NCBI RefSeq assembly: GCF_001571405.1
Contig: NZ_BCNX01000003.1
Coordinates: 62,001 to 126,000, forward strand
Length of the DNA: 64,000 nt
Origin: Methanoculleus thermophilus
GTDB lineage: Archaea; Halobacteriota; Methanomicrobia; Methanomicrobiales; Methanoculleaceae
Direction of reading: 5' to 3'
A program made the position numbers and the translations under genes. The first letter of the stretch is position 1; every line of letters starts with the position of its first letter. Shown here one piece after another: positions 33,274 through 41,171 of the stretch. Below the pieces are notes generated by a model. That model did not search any database. It was not told the origin of the DNA and saw only the letters and a list, made by a program, of their open reading frames with translations.

Positions 33274-34382
33274 ATCGCCGCAGCGACCTCCTCCTTGGTC
33301 CCGGAGATCTCGGTAGTCTCCCCGGTGGTCATGATCCGAAACGATCCCGCCGCCGCGCCCATCGTCGGGGGTGTGTTCACGACGACAACGCTTGCGCCTG
33401 CTTCAAGCATCGCCCTTGCCCGCTCCTCCTCGTTCCAGCCCAGTTTGAATGCCACCGTCATCGGCCGGTAGGTCTTCATAACCTCGCTGATGATCTTTGG
33501 GAGAGGATTGAGCCGTATGCTCAGCGGCTCTCCGCTTGGGATCTTTCCCTCCCGGCGCTCGGGGGCAAAGTCCGATATCGCCGCGGCGCTGATGTAGATA
33601 TCGACCCCCTCGTCCCGGCAGACCGAGAGGACGGCATCCCGCATCTCGGCCGCAGTCGTGGCGCGGATATTTCTCACGCACGGGAATGAGCCGCTGTGCA
33701 CCACCGTCACGTCGGCCCCGAGCCGGAAGGCCGCGAGGGCGAGGGCTCGCCCCATCTGGCCCGTCGACCGGGTGGTGAGGACCCGGACGTCGTCGAGGGG
33801 CTCCGCACACGCCCCGCTCGTGATGAGAACCTTCTTTCCGGCGAGCGGATGGCCCATCACTGCCCGTTCGGCGTGAAGGACGATCGTCTCGTTATCGGCG
33901 ATCTTCGCCTTCCCCTCCTCGATCCTCGGGTCGACGACGACGATGCCCCAGGACTGGAGTCGTCGGAGGTTCTCCCTGACCCCCGGATGGTTGTACATAC
34001 TCTCGTGCATCGCCGGGACGACCACCACCGGCATCCCTCGGCCAAGCGCCGTCGTCGCGAAGGTGGTCACCGGAGTATCGTCGATCCCGCAGGCGATCTT
34101 GCTGATGGTATTTGCCGTGCAGGGGGCGATGAGGAGGAGGTCTGCCGCCCCGCCCTCCCCGCAGTAGAGGACATGCTCCACAAGGCCGGTGATCCGGGTG
34201 ATCGTTTGCCGGCCGGTTGCGTAGGTCAGGGCGTCGGGGTGGATGATCCCCGCCGCTGCATCCGTCATGACCGCCTGCACCGTCGCACCCCGGCGGCGCA
34301 GCGCGTGGGCGAGTTTCACCGTCTCGACGGCTGCAATGCTCCCCGTTACGGCAAGCACCACCGTCTTTCCTGAGAGTGTCAT
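33255..34382 (-). CDS. coaBC: Bifunctional phosphopantothenate-cysteine ligase/decarboxylase
   Basis: 375 residues from the ATG at 34382, overlapping the stop of the Taw2-like gene (ATGA). The N-terminal half is the flavoprotein decarboxylase CoaC: TVVLAVTGSIAAVETVKLA, an APCTANTISKIACGI segment, the catalytic histidine region and PAMHESMYNHP. The C-terminal half is the CTP-dependent ligase CoaB: VLITSGACAEPLDDVRVLT, TRSTGQMGRALA, and the KIISE to VAFKLGWNEEE core, where the conserved Lys and Asn act. It makes 4'-phosphopantetheine from phosphopantothenate. The gene precedes pantoate kinase and the ligase, giving three consecutive CoA steps in one operon. Confidence 0.94.
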   Translation of the reverse strand: MTLSGKTVVLAVTGSIAAVETVKLAHALRRRGATVQAVMTDAAAGIIHPDALTYATGRQTITRITGLVEHVLYCGEGGAADLLLIAPCTANTISKIACGIDDTPVTTFATTALGRGMPVVVVPAMHESMYNHPGVRENLRRLQSWGIVVVDPRIEEGKAKIADNETIVLHAERAVMGHPLAGKKVLITSGACAEPLDDVRVLTTRSTGQMGRALALAAFRLGADVTVVHSGSFPCVRNIRATTAAEMRDAVLSVCRDEGVDIYISAAAISDFAPERREGKIPSGEPLSIRLNPLPKIISEVMKTYRPMTVAFKLGWNEEERARAMLEAGASVVVVNTPPTMGAAAGSFRIMTTGETTEISGTKEEVAAAIWSRLL

Positions 34383-35260
34383 CACGATATCGTCACATCC
34401 TGCACCATATGCCATGCGTGCGGGCCGTATTTCTTCACCCGGCGGGAGGTTACTGCCGCCTCAAGGCCGGCCTTGGCGACCTCTTTCTGGATCGTTTCGG
34501 TCGCGTTCCCGATGCTGTGGACGTGGAGCACGCTCCCGCTCCGGACGTGAGCGAGGGCATCGGCAAGCATCGAGGGTGCATCGAAGTGACCCATCAGGAT
34601 CCGATCATAGATGCCGGAGAGATGCTCCCTGCAGTCCCCAAGAACTCCCGTGACCCGGTCCGCGAGATTGTTTGCCATAATGTTTCGTTGAAGGTATTCA
34701 AAGGCTATTGGGTTGATCTCCATTGCATGGACCTGTGCACCGCTCATGGCCGCGGGTATCGAGAAGTAACCGATTCCTGCAAACATATCGGCGATGCGTT
34801 CGCCGGGCCGGACAAGGGAGGCGATTCTTGCCTTTTCTATACGGTTTCCCTGAGCAAACATCACCCGTGTCGGGTCAAGGATGAACGTGTAGCCCTGCTC
34901 GCGGTGGCGCACCTCGCCGGCGGTCCCGTAGAGCACCTCCACGTCCGGGATGCGCATCACACCCGTATACCCTTTCACCCGGATGACGCCTCGGGGGCGG
35001 CAATGCTCCACGATCGCGGCAAGTTCGTCCTTTGTCGGTGCGTCGCCGTGGAGGATCGCGATATCCCCGACGAGGTGATATCCCCGGCCCCGGTATCGCG
35101 TACGCTCGGGGAGATTCTCGTCGGCAGGATAGCCTTCCCGGACCGGGACCCAGGCGGTCCCGTCCCGGACGTAAGGCCGGCGGGTCGGGTCGACCCACTC
35201 CTCCCCCGCAAGATCGGCGAGGGTGTTCGCCGGCACTTTGCGCGCACGCATGGGAATCAC
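34382..35260 (-). CDS. Taw2-like class I methyltransferase-fold enzyme (tRNA wyosine pathway)
   Basis: 292 residues. The N-terminal domain holds RGYHLVGDIAILHGDAPT, the Trm5/Tyw2 D1-type segment, and KGYTGVMRIPDVEVLYG. The Rossmann domain follows: RIADMFAGIGYFSIP is motif I, and HAMEINPIAFEYLQRN is motif II. Where Trm5 methyltransferases have an NPP active-site motif, this protein has ILMGHF, the form seen in Tyw2/Taw2, which transfer the aminocarboxypropyl group of SAM to tRNA(Phe) guanosine-37 derivatives. So Taw2 is more likely than Trm5. Start at 35260 overlaps the nmd3 stop; the ATG at 35251 is also possible. Confidence 0.8.
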   Translation of the reverse strand: MIPMRARKVPANTLADLAGEEWVDPTRRPYVRDGTAWVPVREGYPADENLPERTRYRGRGYHLVGDIAILHGDAPTKDELAAIVEHCRPRGVIRVKGYTGVMRIPDVEVLYGTAGEVRHREQGYTFILDPTRVMFAQGNRIEKARIASLVRPGERIADMFAGIGYFSIPAAMSGAQVHAMEINPIAFEYLQRNIMANNLADRVTGVLGDCREHLSGIYDRILMGHFDAPSMLADALAHVRSGSVLHVHSIGNATETIQKEVAKAGLEAAVTSRRVKKYGPHAWHMVQDVTIS

Positions 35261-36300
35261 CCGACGATGACCAGGCGATCCTCCACCTCATCGCGGAGCA
35301 CCCGGATTGGCTGCCCCTCCACCGGGAACGTCCAGGGCACCGCATTCACCTCTTTGGTCTGGTAGGTCTTTGGGTCCATCAGTCCTACGGCGCCCGGTTG
35401 CGTGAAGACCACGAGCGCGGACTCGGCCTCGCGAACGTTTCCGATGAGGCGCTCCACCTCATCCTCAGTGAGGGTCCGGGCCGTGCCGTTCTGCAGGTCA
35501 AAGACCCGGAGACGTTGCCCGTCAATCTCACGCACCTCAAAGTAGCCGCCCCGGGCGACCACCACGTCGCCTTTCTGGTAGAACGGCAGCCGAATCGAGT
35601 AGGTGATCCGGTAGAGTGCCCTTCCCTCCTTCTCACCGACCAGTTTCGGATGGGTTGTAAACCGTCCGCCGAGCGCTCCGGTTATCATCCTTGAGATCTC
35701 AAGGCCGAGGTGTTGTGTCCCGACGGTGATATCGACGCCGTCTTTTGTGTCCTGGAGATCCGATATGAACGAGAAACGGTCGCCCGACTGCTGGAGCGAC
35801 TCTTCGACCTGCTCCGCAATCCTTGCGGCAACTTCGCGCTCGTAGGCGTTGATCTTTCTGTTCGTAGCCCGTACCTGGACGATCCCCTCGTAGTAGCCCC
35901 CGGAGATGCGGCTGCACCGGTCGCAGGACTCCTTCTGCCAGATGATCTCGGTCTCGCAGGTCTCCTTCACCGGGACCCCATACATCGTCGCTTCCACCTC
36001 GACGGTGCAGGTCGTCCTGTTCGGCCCGGTCTCCTGCGACCGGACGGTGACCCGGATATCCTTTGCATCCTCGTGGATGCTCGTCGCCGATACCGCCAGT
36101 TCGGCGATCAAGTCCTCACGCGGCATCTGCAGGTCCGACCAGGTCTTGCCGCGCTTCTGCGAGTCGCAGACCGGACAGTAGACCGCCGTCACCCGGGGCT
36201 GGCAGGTGAGTAGTCGGACATCCGCGGCCCGGCACTGCGGACAGAGCCCTTCTTCGGTCGGCTGCCCGCATCGGGGGCAGATGCTCGTCTGGATGGTCAT
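35257..36300 (-). CDS. nmd3: NMD3-related ribosomal export/assembly factor
   Basis: 347 residues. Two N-terminal zinc ribbons are visible: CPRCGQPTEEGLCPQC and CPVCDSQ with a later SCDRCSR pair. The rest follows the NMD3 core (ETEIIWQKESCDRCSRISGG, GGRFTTHPKLVGEKEGRALYRITYSIRLP, KGDVVVARGGYFEV), including the OB/SH3-like C-terminal part. In eukaryotes Nmd3 binds the 60S subunit; archaeal forms lack the nuclear-transport tail and are thought to act in large-subunit maturation. It ends at the start of the Taw2-like gene and begins just after DUF424, placing it in a translation-related run. Confidence 0.9.
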   Translation of the reverse strand: MTIQTSICPRCGQPTEEGLCPQCRAADVRLLTCQPRVTAVYCPVCDSQKRGKTWSDLQMPREDLIAELAVSATSIHEDAKDIRVTVRSQETGPNRTTCTVEVEATMYGVPVKETCETEIIWQKESCDRCSRISGGYYEGIVQVRATNRKINAYEREVAARIAEQVEESLQQSGDRFSFISDLQDTKDGVDITVGTQHLGLEISRMITGALGGRFTTHPKLVGEKEGRALYRITYSIRLPFYQKGDVVVARGGYFEVREIDGQRLRVFDLQNGTARTLTEDEVERLIGNVREAESALVVFTQPGAVGLMDPKTYQTKEVNAVPWTFPVEGQPIRVLRDEVEDRLVIVG

Positions 36301-36304
36301 GGGA

Positions 36305-36598
36305 TTATATCCTGAATATCTGAGCATGGGGGACGTCGCCGATCATGATGCAGTCCTCCTCATTGACGAGCCCCATGGCTTCTGCGAGGGCTACGACACG
36401 CTTCCCTATTATATTAACGTTATCGGCACCGGCAAGAGCTCTCCTGACATCTTCCTCAGCAACACGCTCCGTGCCGTAAAATTCTCTGGTGATGCAGACT
36501 TCCACGTCGCCGTGCATCAGGGTGACGTCGAGCAGCTCGGAATCGCAGGCAGCCACCACTTCACCGGCGCCCGGTATACGGTGCACTTTCAAGTACAT
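36305..36598 (-). CDS. DUF424 family protein
   Basis: 97 residues. The sequence MYLKVHRIPGAGEVVAACD, EVCITREFYGTERV and NIIGKRVVALAEAMGL to VPHAQIF matches the short archaeal family DUF424 as I remember it. No metal site, membrane segment or signal is seen. The family is often encoded beside translation genes such as eIF2-beta or NMD3, which is also the case here (4 bases before nmd3), so a ribosome-linked role is plausible but unproven. It is probably the first gene of the long minus-strand operon that continues to the methyltransferase at 30015. Confidence 0.82.
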   Translation of the reverse strand: MYLKVHRIPGAGEVVAACDSELLDVTLMHGDVEVCITREFYGTERVAEEDVRRALAGADNVNIIGKRVVALAEAMGLVNEEDCIMIGDVPHAQIFRI

Positions 36599-36643
36599 TG
36601 CAGATATCTTGATCGGGAATCATCAAAAAGGTGCGCTGTTGCC

Positions 36644-37474
36644 TCAAGGAAGGGCAATATCAACGCCGTAGGTGCGGGATGGCGTCTCGACATGGATGCG
36701 CCAGGCATCCTCTTCGGTGATGAGTCCTTCCTCGAGGTACCTGCGTGTGAACCGCGGAACGGACTTCGGCCCGATGACCGCTCCGGGCCGGCTGTTCTCG
36801 TCCATGTAGTCGCTCTCCATGGTGAACCGCCGCCCCTCGCGGGCAAGCGCGGGAATATCCTCGTGCCGCGCGATGAAGGAGGGCATGAGCGGGGTCTCCG
36901 GCGTCGCAAAGTGTTTGACGACCCTCTCGATCGGGATACCCGCTTCGGCGGCCATCTCGACGACATCGATGCAGGGTCCGCTCTCGGCGTGGAGCTGGAC
37001 GGCGCAGCCGTGTTCGGCGCCAAGTTCGAGTGCGTGGAAGAGGACCGCGTTTGAGGCGCTAAGCACCTCCGGCGGGACCTCGTAGTGGGGCCGACCGCTC
37101 TTGAGAGCAACAGCCCGTCCCTCCTCGACGTAGCGGGCCGCAAGGTCGAGACCGGCCATCATGACCGCGGCGGCCTCGTCCAGAGTCATCCGCGCCGCAA
37201 GGCGGTTCATCTCCGCAGGGTGGACCCCGAGGACCGGGTAGACGACGAGTCCGGTCTCGCGGACCATCTCGGCTACCCGGAGCGTCGCCTCGAAGACCTC
37301 CCGGTAGTCCTCGCCAGACGAGGGTTCGATCCCGAACGACCAGGAGGGCTTTGAGACCAGGAAGATGTGCGTCCCCCCGCTGCGGCGGAAGTCCTTCGCG
37401 GCCTCGATCCCCCGGCCGTTCACCGGGTCGATGTGGATATGGTCGTCAGTGATCGGTATCGCTGGTGGTTTCAT
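36644..37474 (-). CDS. Archaeal TatD-related metal-dependent hydrolase
   Basis: 276 residues. A TIM-barrel hydrolase with an N-terminal metal motif DDHIHIDP, a central VYPVLGVHPAEMNRLA, AVALKSGRPHYEVP, and HAESGPCIDVVEMAAEAG followed by KHFATPETP and a late FTMESDYMDENSRPG. These match an archaeal branch of TatD-like phosphohydrolases. TatD enzymes are nucleases, but this branch has not been shown to be one. The gene overlaps mptD by 29 bases and is likely translated with it; whether it works in pterin metabolism is open. Confidence 0.85.
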   Translation of the reverse strand: MKPPAIPITDDHIHIDPVNGRGIEAAKDFRRSGGTHIFLVSKPSWSFGIEPSSGEDYREVFEATLRVAEMVRETGLVVYPVLGVHPAEMNRLAARMTLDEAAAVMMAGLDLAARYVEEGRAVALKSGRPHYEVPPEVLSASNAVLFHALELGAEHGCAVQLHAESGPCIDVVEMAAEAGIPIERVVKHFATPETPLMPSFIARHEDIPALAREGRRFTMESDYMDENSRPGAVIGPKSVPRFTRRYLEEGLITEEDAWRIHVETPSRTYGVDIALP

Positions 37475-37799
37475 GGATCTCGACGATCTCCATCATGGGG
37501 TAATCGTCCTCGAGGTGCAGTCGGGCCCGGCAGACGGTCGTCCCGACTGTGGTCGTGATCTCGACATCAAACATCTTTCCGGCAAGTTCCGAGTAGCCGA
37601 ACCGGTTCGAGACCATCATATCCCGGTTCAGCCGGACGCGGATATCCGTCACGTAAGGCTGCAGTCCGACGGCCTGCTCGATGGCGGTCTCAACGGCGGC
37701 AGCGGTCTCGCGGGCGATCGGCGTCCCGACGAACTGGTGGTAGAGGGCGCCGAGCTTGATCCCGGCTTCGAAGGCCGCTTTCTCGCGGTCGGTGATCAT
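37446..37799 (-). CDS. mptD: Dihydroneopterin aldolase MptD (methanopterin pathway)
   Basis: 117 residues. The N-terminus ITDREKAAFEAGIKLGALYH and the core VTDIRVRLNRDM, RFGYSELAGKMFDVEITT and ARLHLEDDYPMMEIVEI match the archaeal DUF372 family (MJ1585 type), which cleaves dihydroneopterin to 6-hydroxymethyl-dihydropterin in tetrahydromethanopterin synthesis. This archaeal enzyme is not related to bacterial FolB. ATG at 37799 gives the normal family length; the frame upstream of it is open but without homology. It is the promoter-proximal gene of a pair with the TatD-like hydrolase. Confidence 0.88.
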   Translation of the reverse strand: MITDREKAAFEAGIKLGALYHQFVGTPIARETAAAVETAIEQAVGLQPYVTDIRVRLNRDMMVSNRFGYSELAGKMFDVEITTTVGTTVCRARLHLEDDYPMMEIVEIHETTSDTDH

Positions 37800-38156
37800 G
37801 GTTAGTAGGTTGGAGGTGCGGGAGTAAGAAGGTGCGCCCCGGGGGCGATGAGAATGAGGAGGTTTTGTTTTACACGCGTTCATAAACACGCAGGAACTTT
37901 GGTTTTGTGGGGTTCGGCATCGAGGGTGGCGTAGTTGTGCCGTCTGGAGTACTGGCGGATGTGGGCATCTCTAAACATCTTTGCCGGGAGGGGGACACCC
38001 CCTCCCGGTCCCTCCCCCGCGTGGCGATATGCGATGGTTCGTAGAACCGGAGCTGGAGCACCGCCAGGTGCGACTCCCGGTGGATAGCCGTTTCACTCTT
38101 CTGAATCTGATATGATGCCGTTGTTCTCAGGCGCATCGCTCCGGTGGATGGAGCCA
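37800..38156. other. Intergenic region with a strong GC hairpin
   Basis: About 350 bases between mptD and the end of the membrane-protein gene on the same strand. Apart from the 11-bp hairpin at 37984-38008 and a nearby G/C run (CCTCCCCCGCG), I see no gene. The mptD promoter probably lies near 37820-37890, which is AT-richer and contains a TTTTACACG stretch. Confidence 0.5.
37984..38008. repeat. Perfect 11-bp GC-rich inverted repeat
   Basis: CCGGGAGGGGG and CCCCCTCCCGG are separated by ACA. It is intergenic and downstream of the membrane-protein gene. It is not followed by a T tract, so it is not a usual terminator; it could be an mRNA 3'-end stabiliser or a dispersed palindromic element. 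Confidence 0.6.
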
Positions 38157-38731
38157 TTATCCCATCTTCTCCCCTTTCCCCGTATCTGGGTGGCGAAGGG
38201 AGATGACCAGCCGGAGGATGACGTAGAAGACGGCGGCGACCAGCACGCACTCGAGGTAGAACCCAAGAAGCAGGAACGCAGAGAATGCCAGGTCGTGTGC
38301 AGCTGTACCTTCGGCGAGCGGCAGTGCGCTCATGATATCGTCAAGAAGCCGCCCAAAGATCGGCAATCTGTCCGCGAGCAGCGGAGGCTCGCCTCTCCAG
38401 CGGTGCGGGGTTATGAACAGGGGAAATACAAGCGGGGTCGTTGCTGCGGCGGTGACGAGCATCGCCTGAATCTTTCCGTGAAACGAGAGGACGCCTGAAA
38501 CAATCGGGAACGGTGTCGCGGCCCCGGCAACCGCAAGGATCATGAGCACCAGAAAGAAGGCGAGGATGGCGTAGAGCGGTGCGGGCCCCGGATGACCCGA
38601 GGCGACGCTGGCGAACCTACCCAGACGGCCCACGCAATGGCCGCGACGAACGGTGGGATTACGAACCGCAGCCGGCTTTGGGAGAGGCGCTCGAGGAGGG
38701 GGTGGAGGTTTGCGGAGGACGATGCTCTCAT
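38157..38731 (-). pseudogene. Membrane protein gene with a probable frameshift
   Basis: The ATG at 38731 has GGTGATCC seven bases upstream and overlaps the stop of the previous small gene. Its frame begins RASSSANLHPLLERLSQSRL, then a transmembrane helix FVIPPFVAAIAWAVWVG, but stops at 38540. From about 38620 the neighbouring frame carries on with three more helices (LYAILAFFLVLMILAVAGA, MLVTAAATTPLVFPLFI, LLLGFYLECVLVAAVFYVILRL) down to 38157. A GTG at 38744 can read this second frame through, but its N-terminus (LRKPPPPPRAPLPKP) looks like out-of-frame DNA. One frameshift around 38600-38640 joins the two parts. It may be a real mutation or a sequence error. The family is unknown. Confidence 0.6.
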
Positions 38732-38904
38732 CGGACCGGATCACCCTGTTTCGCGCCCGCGTGAGGCCTTCCTGGCAGAGATTCTGGCGCGGGAAGAGGG
38801 TGGTCTCGACTTAAGACCAGCAGGACAATCCAGATGATGACCAACAGAAGCCCAAGTGTGGATCCAAGCTCTTTATCGTAGTTATCCGGGCCCGGCTCCG
38901 CCAT
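38728..38904 (-). CDS. Small single-helix membrane protein (58 aa)
   Basis: 58 residues from the ATG at 38904 to a TGA at 38728. The sequence is a short acidic head (MAEPGPDNYDKEL), one transmembrane helix (LGLLLVIIWIVLLVLS) and a proline-rich basic tail. A TATA-like ACTATAAG about 28-35 bases upstream suggests a nearly leaderless transcript. The stop overlaps the start of the next gene as ATGA, which is good evidence that the frame is real and that the downstream membrane protein begins at 38731. The two probably form a two-gene membrane unit of unknown role. Confidence 0.6.
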   Translation of the reverse strand: MAEPGPDNYDKELGSTLGLLLVIIWIVLLVLSRDHPLPAPESLPGRPHAGAKQGDPVR

Positions 38905-38973
38905 ACAGGAGCCTGGGTGTTGGGTTACTTATAGTTTCTGTCCTCGCTCTCTACACGTCCGGCGTCCTGCTGC

Positions 38974-38981
38974 AAAAAAAA
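38974..38981 (-). terminator. T8 tract downstream of mcm
   Basis: On the minus strand GTTTTATTTTTTTTGCAGC lies 75 bases after the mcm stop; eight Ts are the core. Likely the transcript end of the rfcS-mcm unit. Confidence 0.5.
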
Positions 38982-39055
38982 TAAAACAAAACGCTTCGCC
39001 GAAAAAATAGGGCCGGCAAAGGAGGACCCGGTGTGCCGGGGGAGAAGGCATCCCC

Positions 39056-41161
39056 CTACCCGATCAACTTCACCAGCCCGTGCCGGGGCTCGAGCACTTC
39101 GCCGCCCCGCTTCAGCTGCTCGATGGTGTGCTCGATCTTGTCGCGGGCGAATCCCTGCTGCACCAGGATCTCAATAACCTCCTCGACCTTCGCCTGGCCG
39201 CCTCCGTCGGCGGAGGCGTTCCGGATCGCCTCCTTGACCGACCGGATGATGTCGCGCTGCGCCTTCGTGACCCCGGTCACGAGTTTGTCGATATCGAAAC
39301 TCCCGGTCTCGGCGTCGTAGGCGACCTGCCGGAGAGATGCATCCACAATCTTTAAGATCCGGTCGGTATCTTCCGTATCAACGGTGTTCGAGAGCCGCAT
39401 CCGGGCGCTCGCCTCCGAGAGCCGCACCAGCGCTTCGAGTTGCCGGGCGGTAACCGGGACGGGCTTGTTGCCGCTTGCGAGGTTGCGGAGACGCATGTAG
39501 TAGGCGACGAGCGCCTCCTTTGCCCCGTCGGAGAGGATGGGGAAGCATGTCCTCTTCGCGTAGGCGATGTACTTCCGGAGAAGCGACGGGTCGATGTCGG
39601 GTGTGACCGGCGCAAGGGCACGCTGGATATATGCGTCGTCGACGTTCGGCAGGGGCTTATACTCGTGCTGCTTGATCAGTTCGCCCACTGCGTGGGTCTT
39701 GATGATATGGTTGGCGATCGCCTCGTCGCGCTCGGCCTGCGGCTGATCGGTCATCACGAAGATGAGGTCAAAGCGCGAGAGGAGCGAGGGCGGCATGTTG
39801 ATCTGCTCGCCGATCGGGACGAATTGGTCAAACCGCCCGAGTTTCGGGTTCGCCGCGCCGAGGAGGGCGCAACGGGACTTCAAGGTCGCGGTGATCCCGG
39901 CTTTGGCCACCGAAATAGATTGCTGTTCCATTGCCTCGTGCAGCGCGCTCCGGTCCTCTTTCTGCATCTTGTCCATCTCGTCGACAGCGGCGATCCCCAT
40001 ATCCGCGAGGACCAGGGCACCGGCCTCGAGCGTCCAGCGCCCGTCGCCGAACTCGTCCTTGACCGCCGTTGCCGTCAGACCGGCGGATGTCGACGACTTG
40101 CCGCTCGTGTAGATACCCCGGGGCGAGAGTTTCACGACGTAGCGCAGGATTTGACTCTTTGCTATACCGGGGTCTCCGACCAGGAGGACGTGGATGTCGC
40201 CGCGGAGACGGGAGCCGTCCGGCATCTCCTTTGCGATGCCGCCGAAGAGCTGGAGCGCAATCGCCTCCTTTACGTCGTCCGTGCCGTAGATCGTAGGTGC
40301 GATCGACCGGGCAATCTTCTTGTAGATCTGGGGATCGCGGGCGAGCGCCTGGATCTTCGCCTCGTCCTCCTCGGTGATCGAGACCTCCTCGAACTCCTTC
40401 TCGGCAACCTCGATGGAGTTGCACTCAAGGTAGATGTCAAAGAGCGTGCTCTTCTGGCCGTAGTTGACCCTCTGAACCGAGCGCAGGATCCCATTCACCA
40501 CAACCCGATCCCCCGGTGCGACCATCCCGGTGAGGTCGTCGGTGACGTCGATATCGAGCGTCTGGGGCTGCTCGCCGCCACGGAGCCCCTCAGGCGACTC
40601 CTGGATCCGGAGTTTCTGTGCATCGACGAACTGACATCGGTTCATGACGAGATCGAGACGAGTCTTGCGCTCGCAGTTCGGGCAGAATTCAGGCTCATCG
40701 AACCGTCCGTAACTCTGGGGAACAGGATCCGTGTTCTTTCCGCAAGTGCGGCAACGGAAGACCGCGCTCACGATCCGGGGGCGGACCTCGGTCGTCTTTC
40801 GGAGGATTCCTTCAATGCTGATGAAAGTGTTGATCTGCTCGGCCCTGATATCCCGGATGTTGGTCCTCTGCGGCAGGTTCGTGAACCGAATGTTGATCAG
40901 GTCGGGGTCCTGGCCGTCCTTGAGTTTGATGAGTTTGTTCTGGATGATTGCATCCCGGATATCCCCGATGACCTTTCCTGGGCTTCGCAGGAGCTCGAAC
41001 GCGAGCTTATTATTCAGAATTTTCCGAAAATCTATATAGAGCGACCGTTTGTGGGGATACTCGCGGGAGAGTTCGGCAAGTTCTCGCTTATACTGCTTCT
41101 TCAAGAACTTCGTCCACTCACCGACGACATCGGTGACTTCCACGGTTATCTCTTTTGGCAC
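39056..41161 (-). CDS. mcm: Replicative DNA helicase MCM
   Basis: 701 residues. N-terminal domain with a zinc knuckle (CRTCGKNTD to EFCPNCERK) and OB fold; AAA+ domain with Walker A GDPGIAKSQIL, Walker B VLADMGIAAVDEMDKM, the sensor-1 region LLGAANPKLGRFD and the arginine finger SRFDLIFVM; and a C-terminal winged helix (about 625-700, IEHTIEQLKRGGEVLEPRHG). It forms the hexameric 3'-5' helicase at the fork. No intein is present, and length is normal. It follows rfcS by 10 bases on the same strand, giving a replication operon that also faces the RPA-like gene. Confidence 0.97.
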   Translation of the reverse strand: MPKEITVEVTDVVGEWTKFLKKQYKRELAELSREYPHKRSLYIDFRKILNNKLAFELLRSPGKVIGDIRDAIIQNKLIKLKDGQDPDLINIRFTNLPQRTNIRDIRAEQINTFISIEGILRKTTEVRPRIVSAVFRCRTCGKNTDPVPQSYGRFDEPEFCPNCERKTRLDLVMNRCQFVDAQKLRIQESPEGLRGGEQPQTLDIDVTDDLTGMVAPGDRVVVNGILRSVQRVNYGQKSTLFDIYLECNSIEVAEKEFEEVSITEEDEAKIQALARDPQIYKKIARSIAPTIYGTDDVKEAIALQLFGGIAKEMPDGSRLRGDIHVLLVGDPGIAKSQILRYVVKLSPRGIYTSGKSSTSAGLTATAVKDEFGDGRWTLEAGALVLADMGIAAVDEMDKMQKEDRSALHEAMEQQSISVAKAGITATLKSRCALLGAANPKLGRFDQFVPIGEQINMPPSLLSRFDLIFVMTDQPQAERDEAIANHIIKTHAVGELIKQHEYKPLPNVDDAYIQRALAPVTPDIDPSLLRKYIAYAKRTCFPILSDGAKEALVAYYMRLRNLASGNKPVPVTARQLEALVRLSEASARMRLSNTVDTEDTDRILKIVDASLRQVAYDAETGSFDIDKLVTGVTKAQRDIIRSVKEAIRNASADGGGQAKVEEVIEILVQQGFARDKIEHTIEQLKRGGEVLEPRHGLVKLIG

Positions 41162-41171
41162 AGAGAATCCC

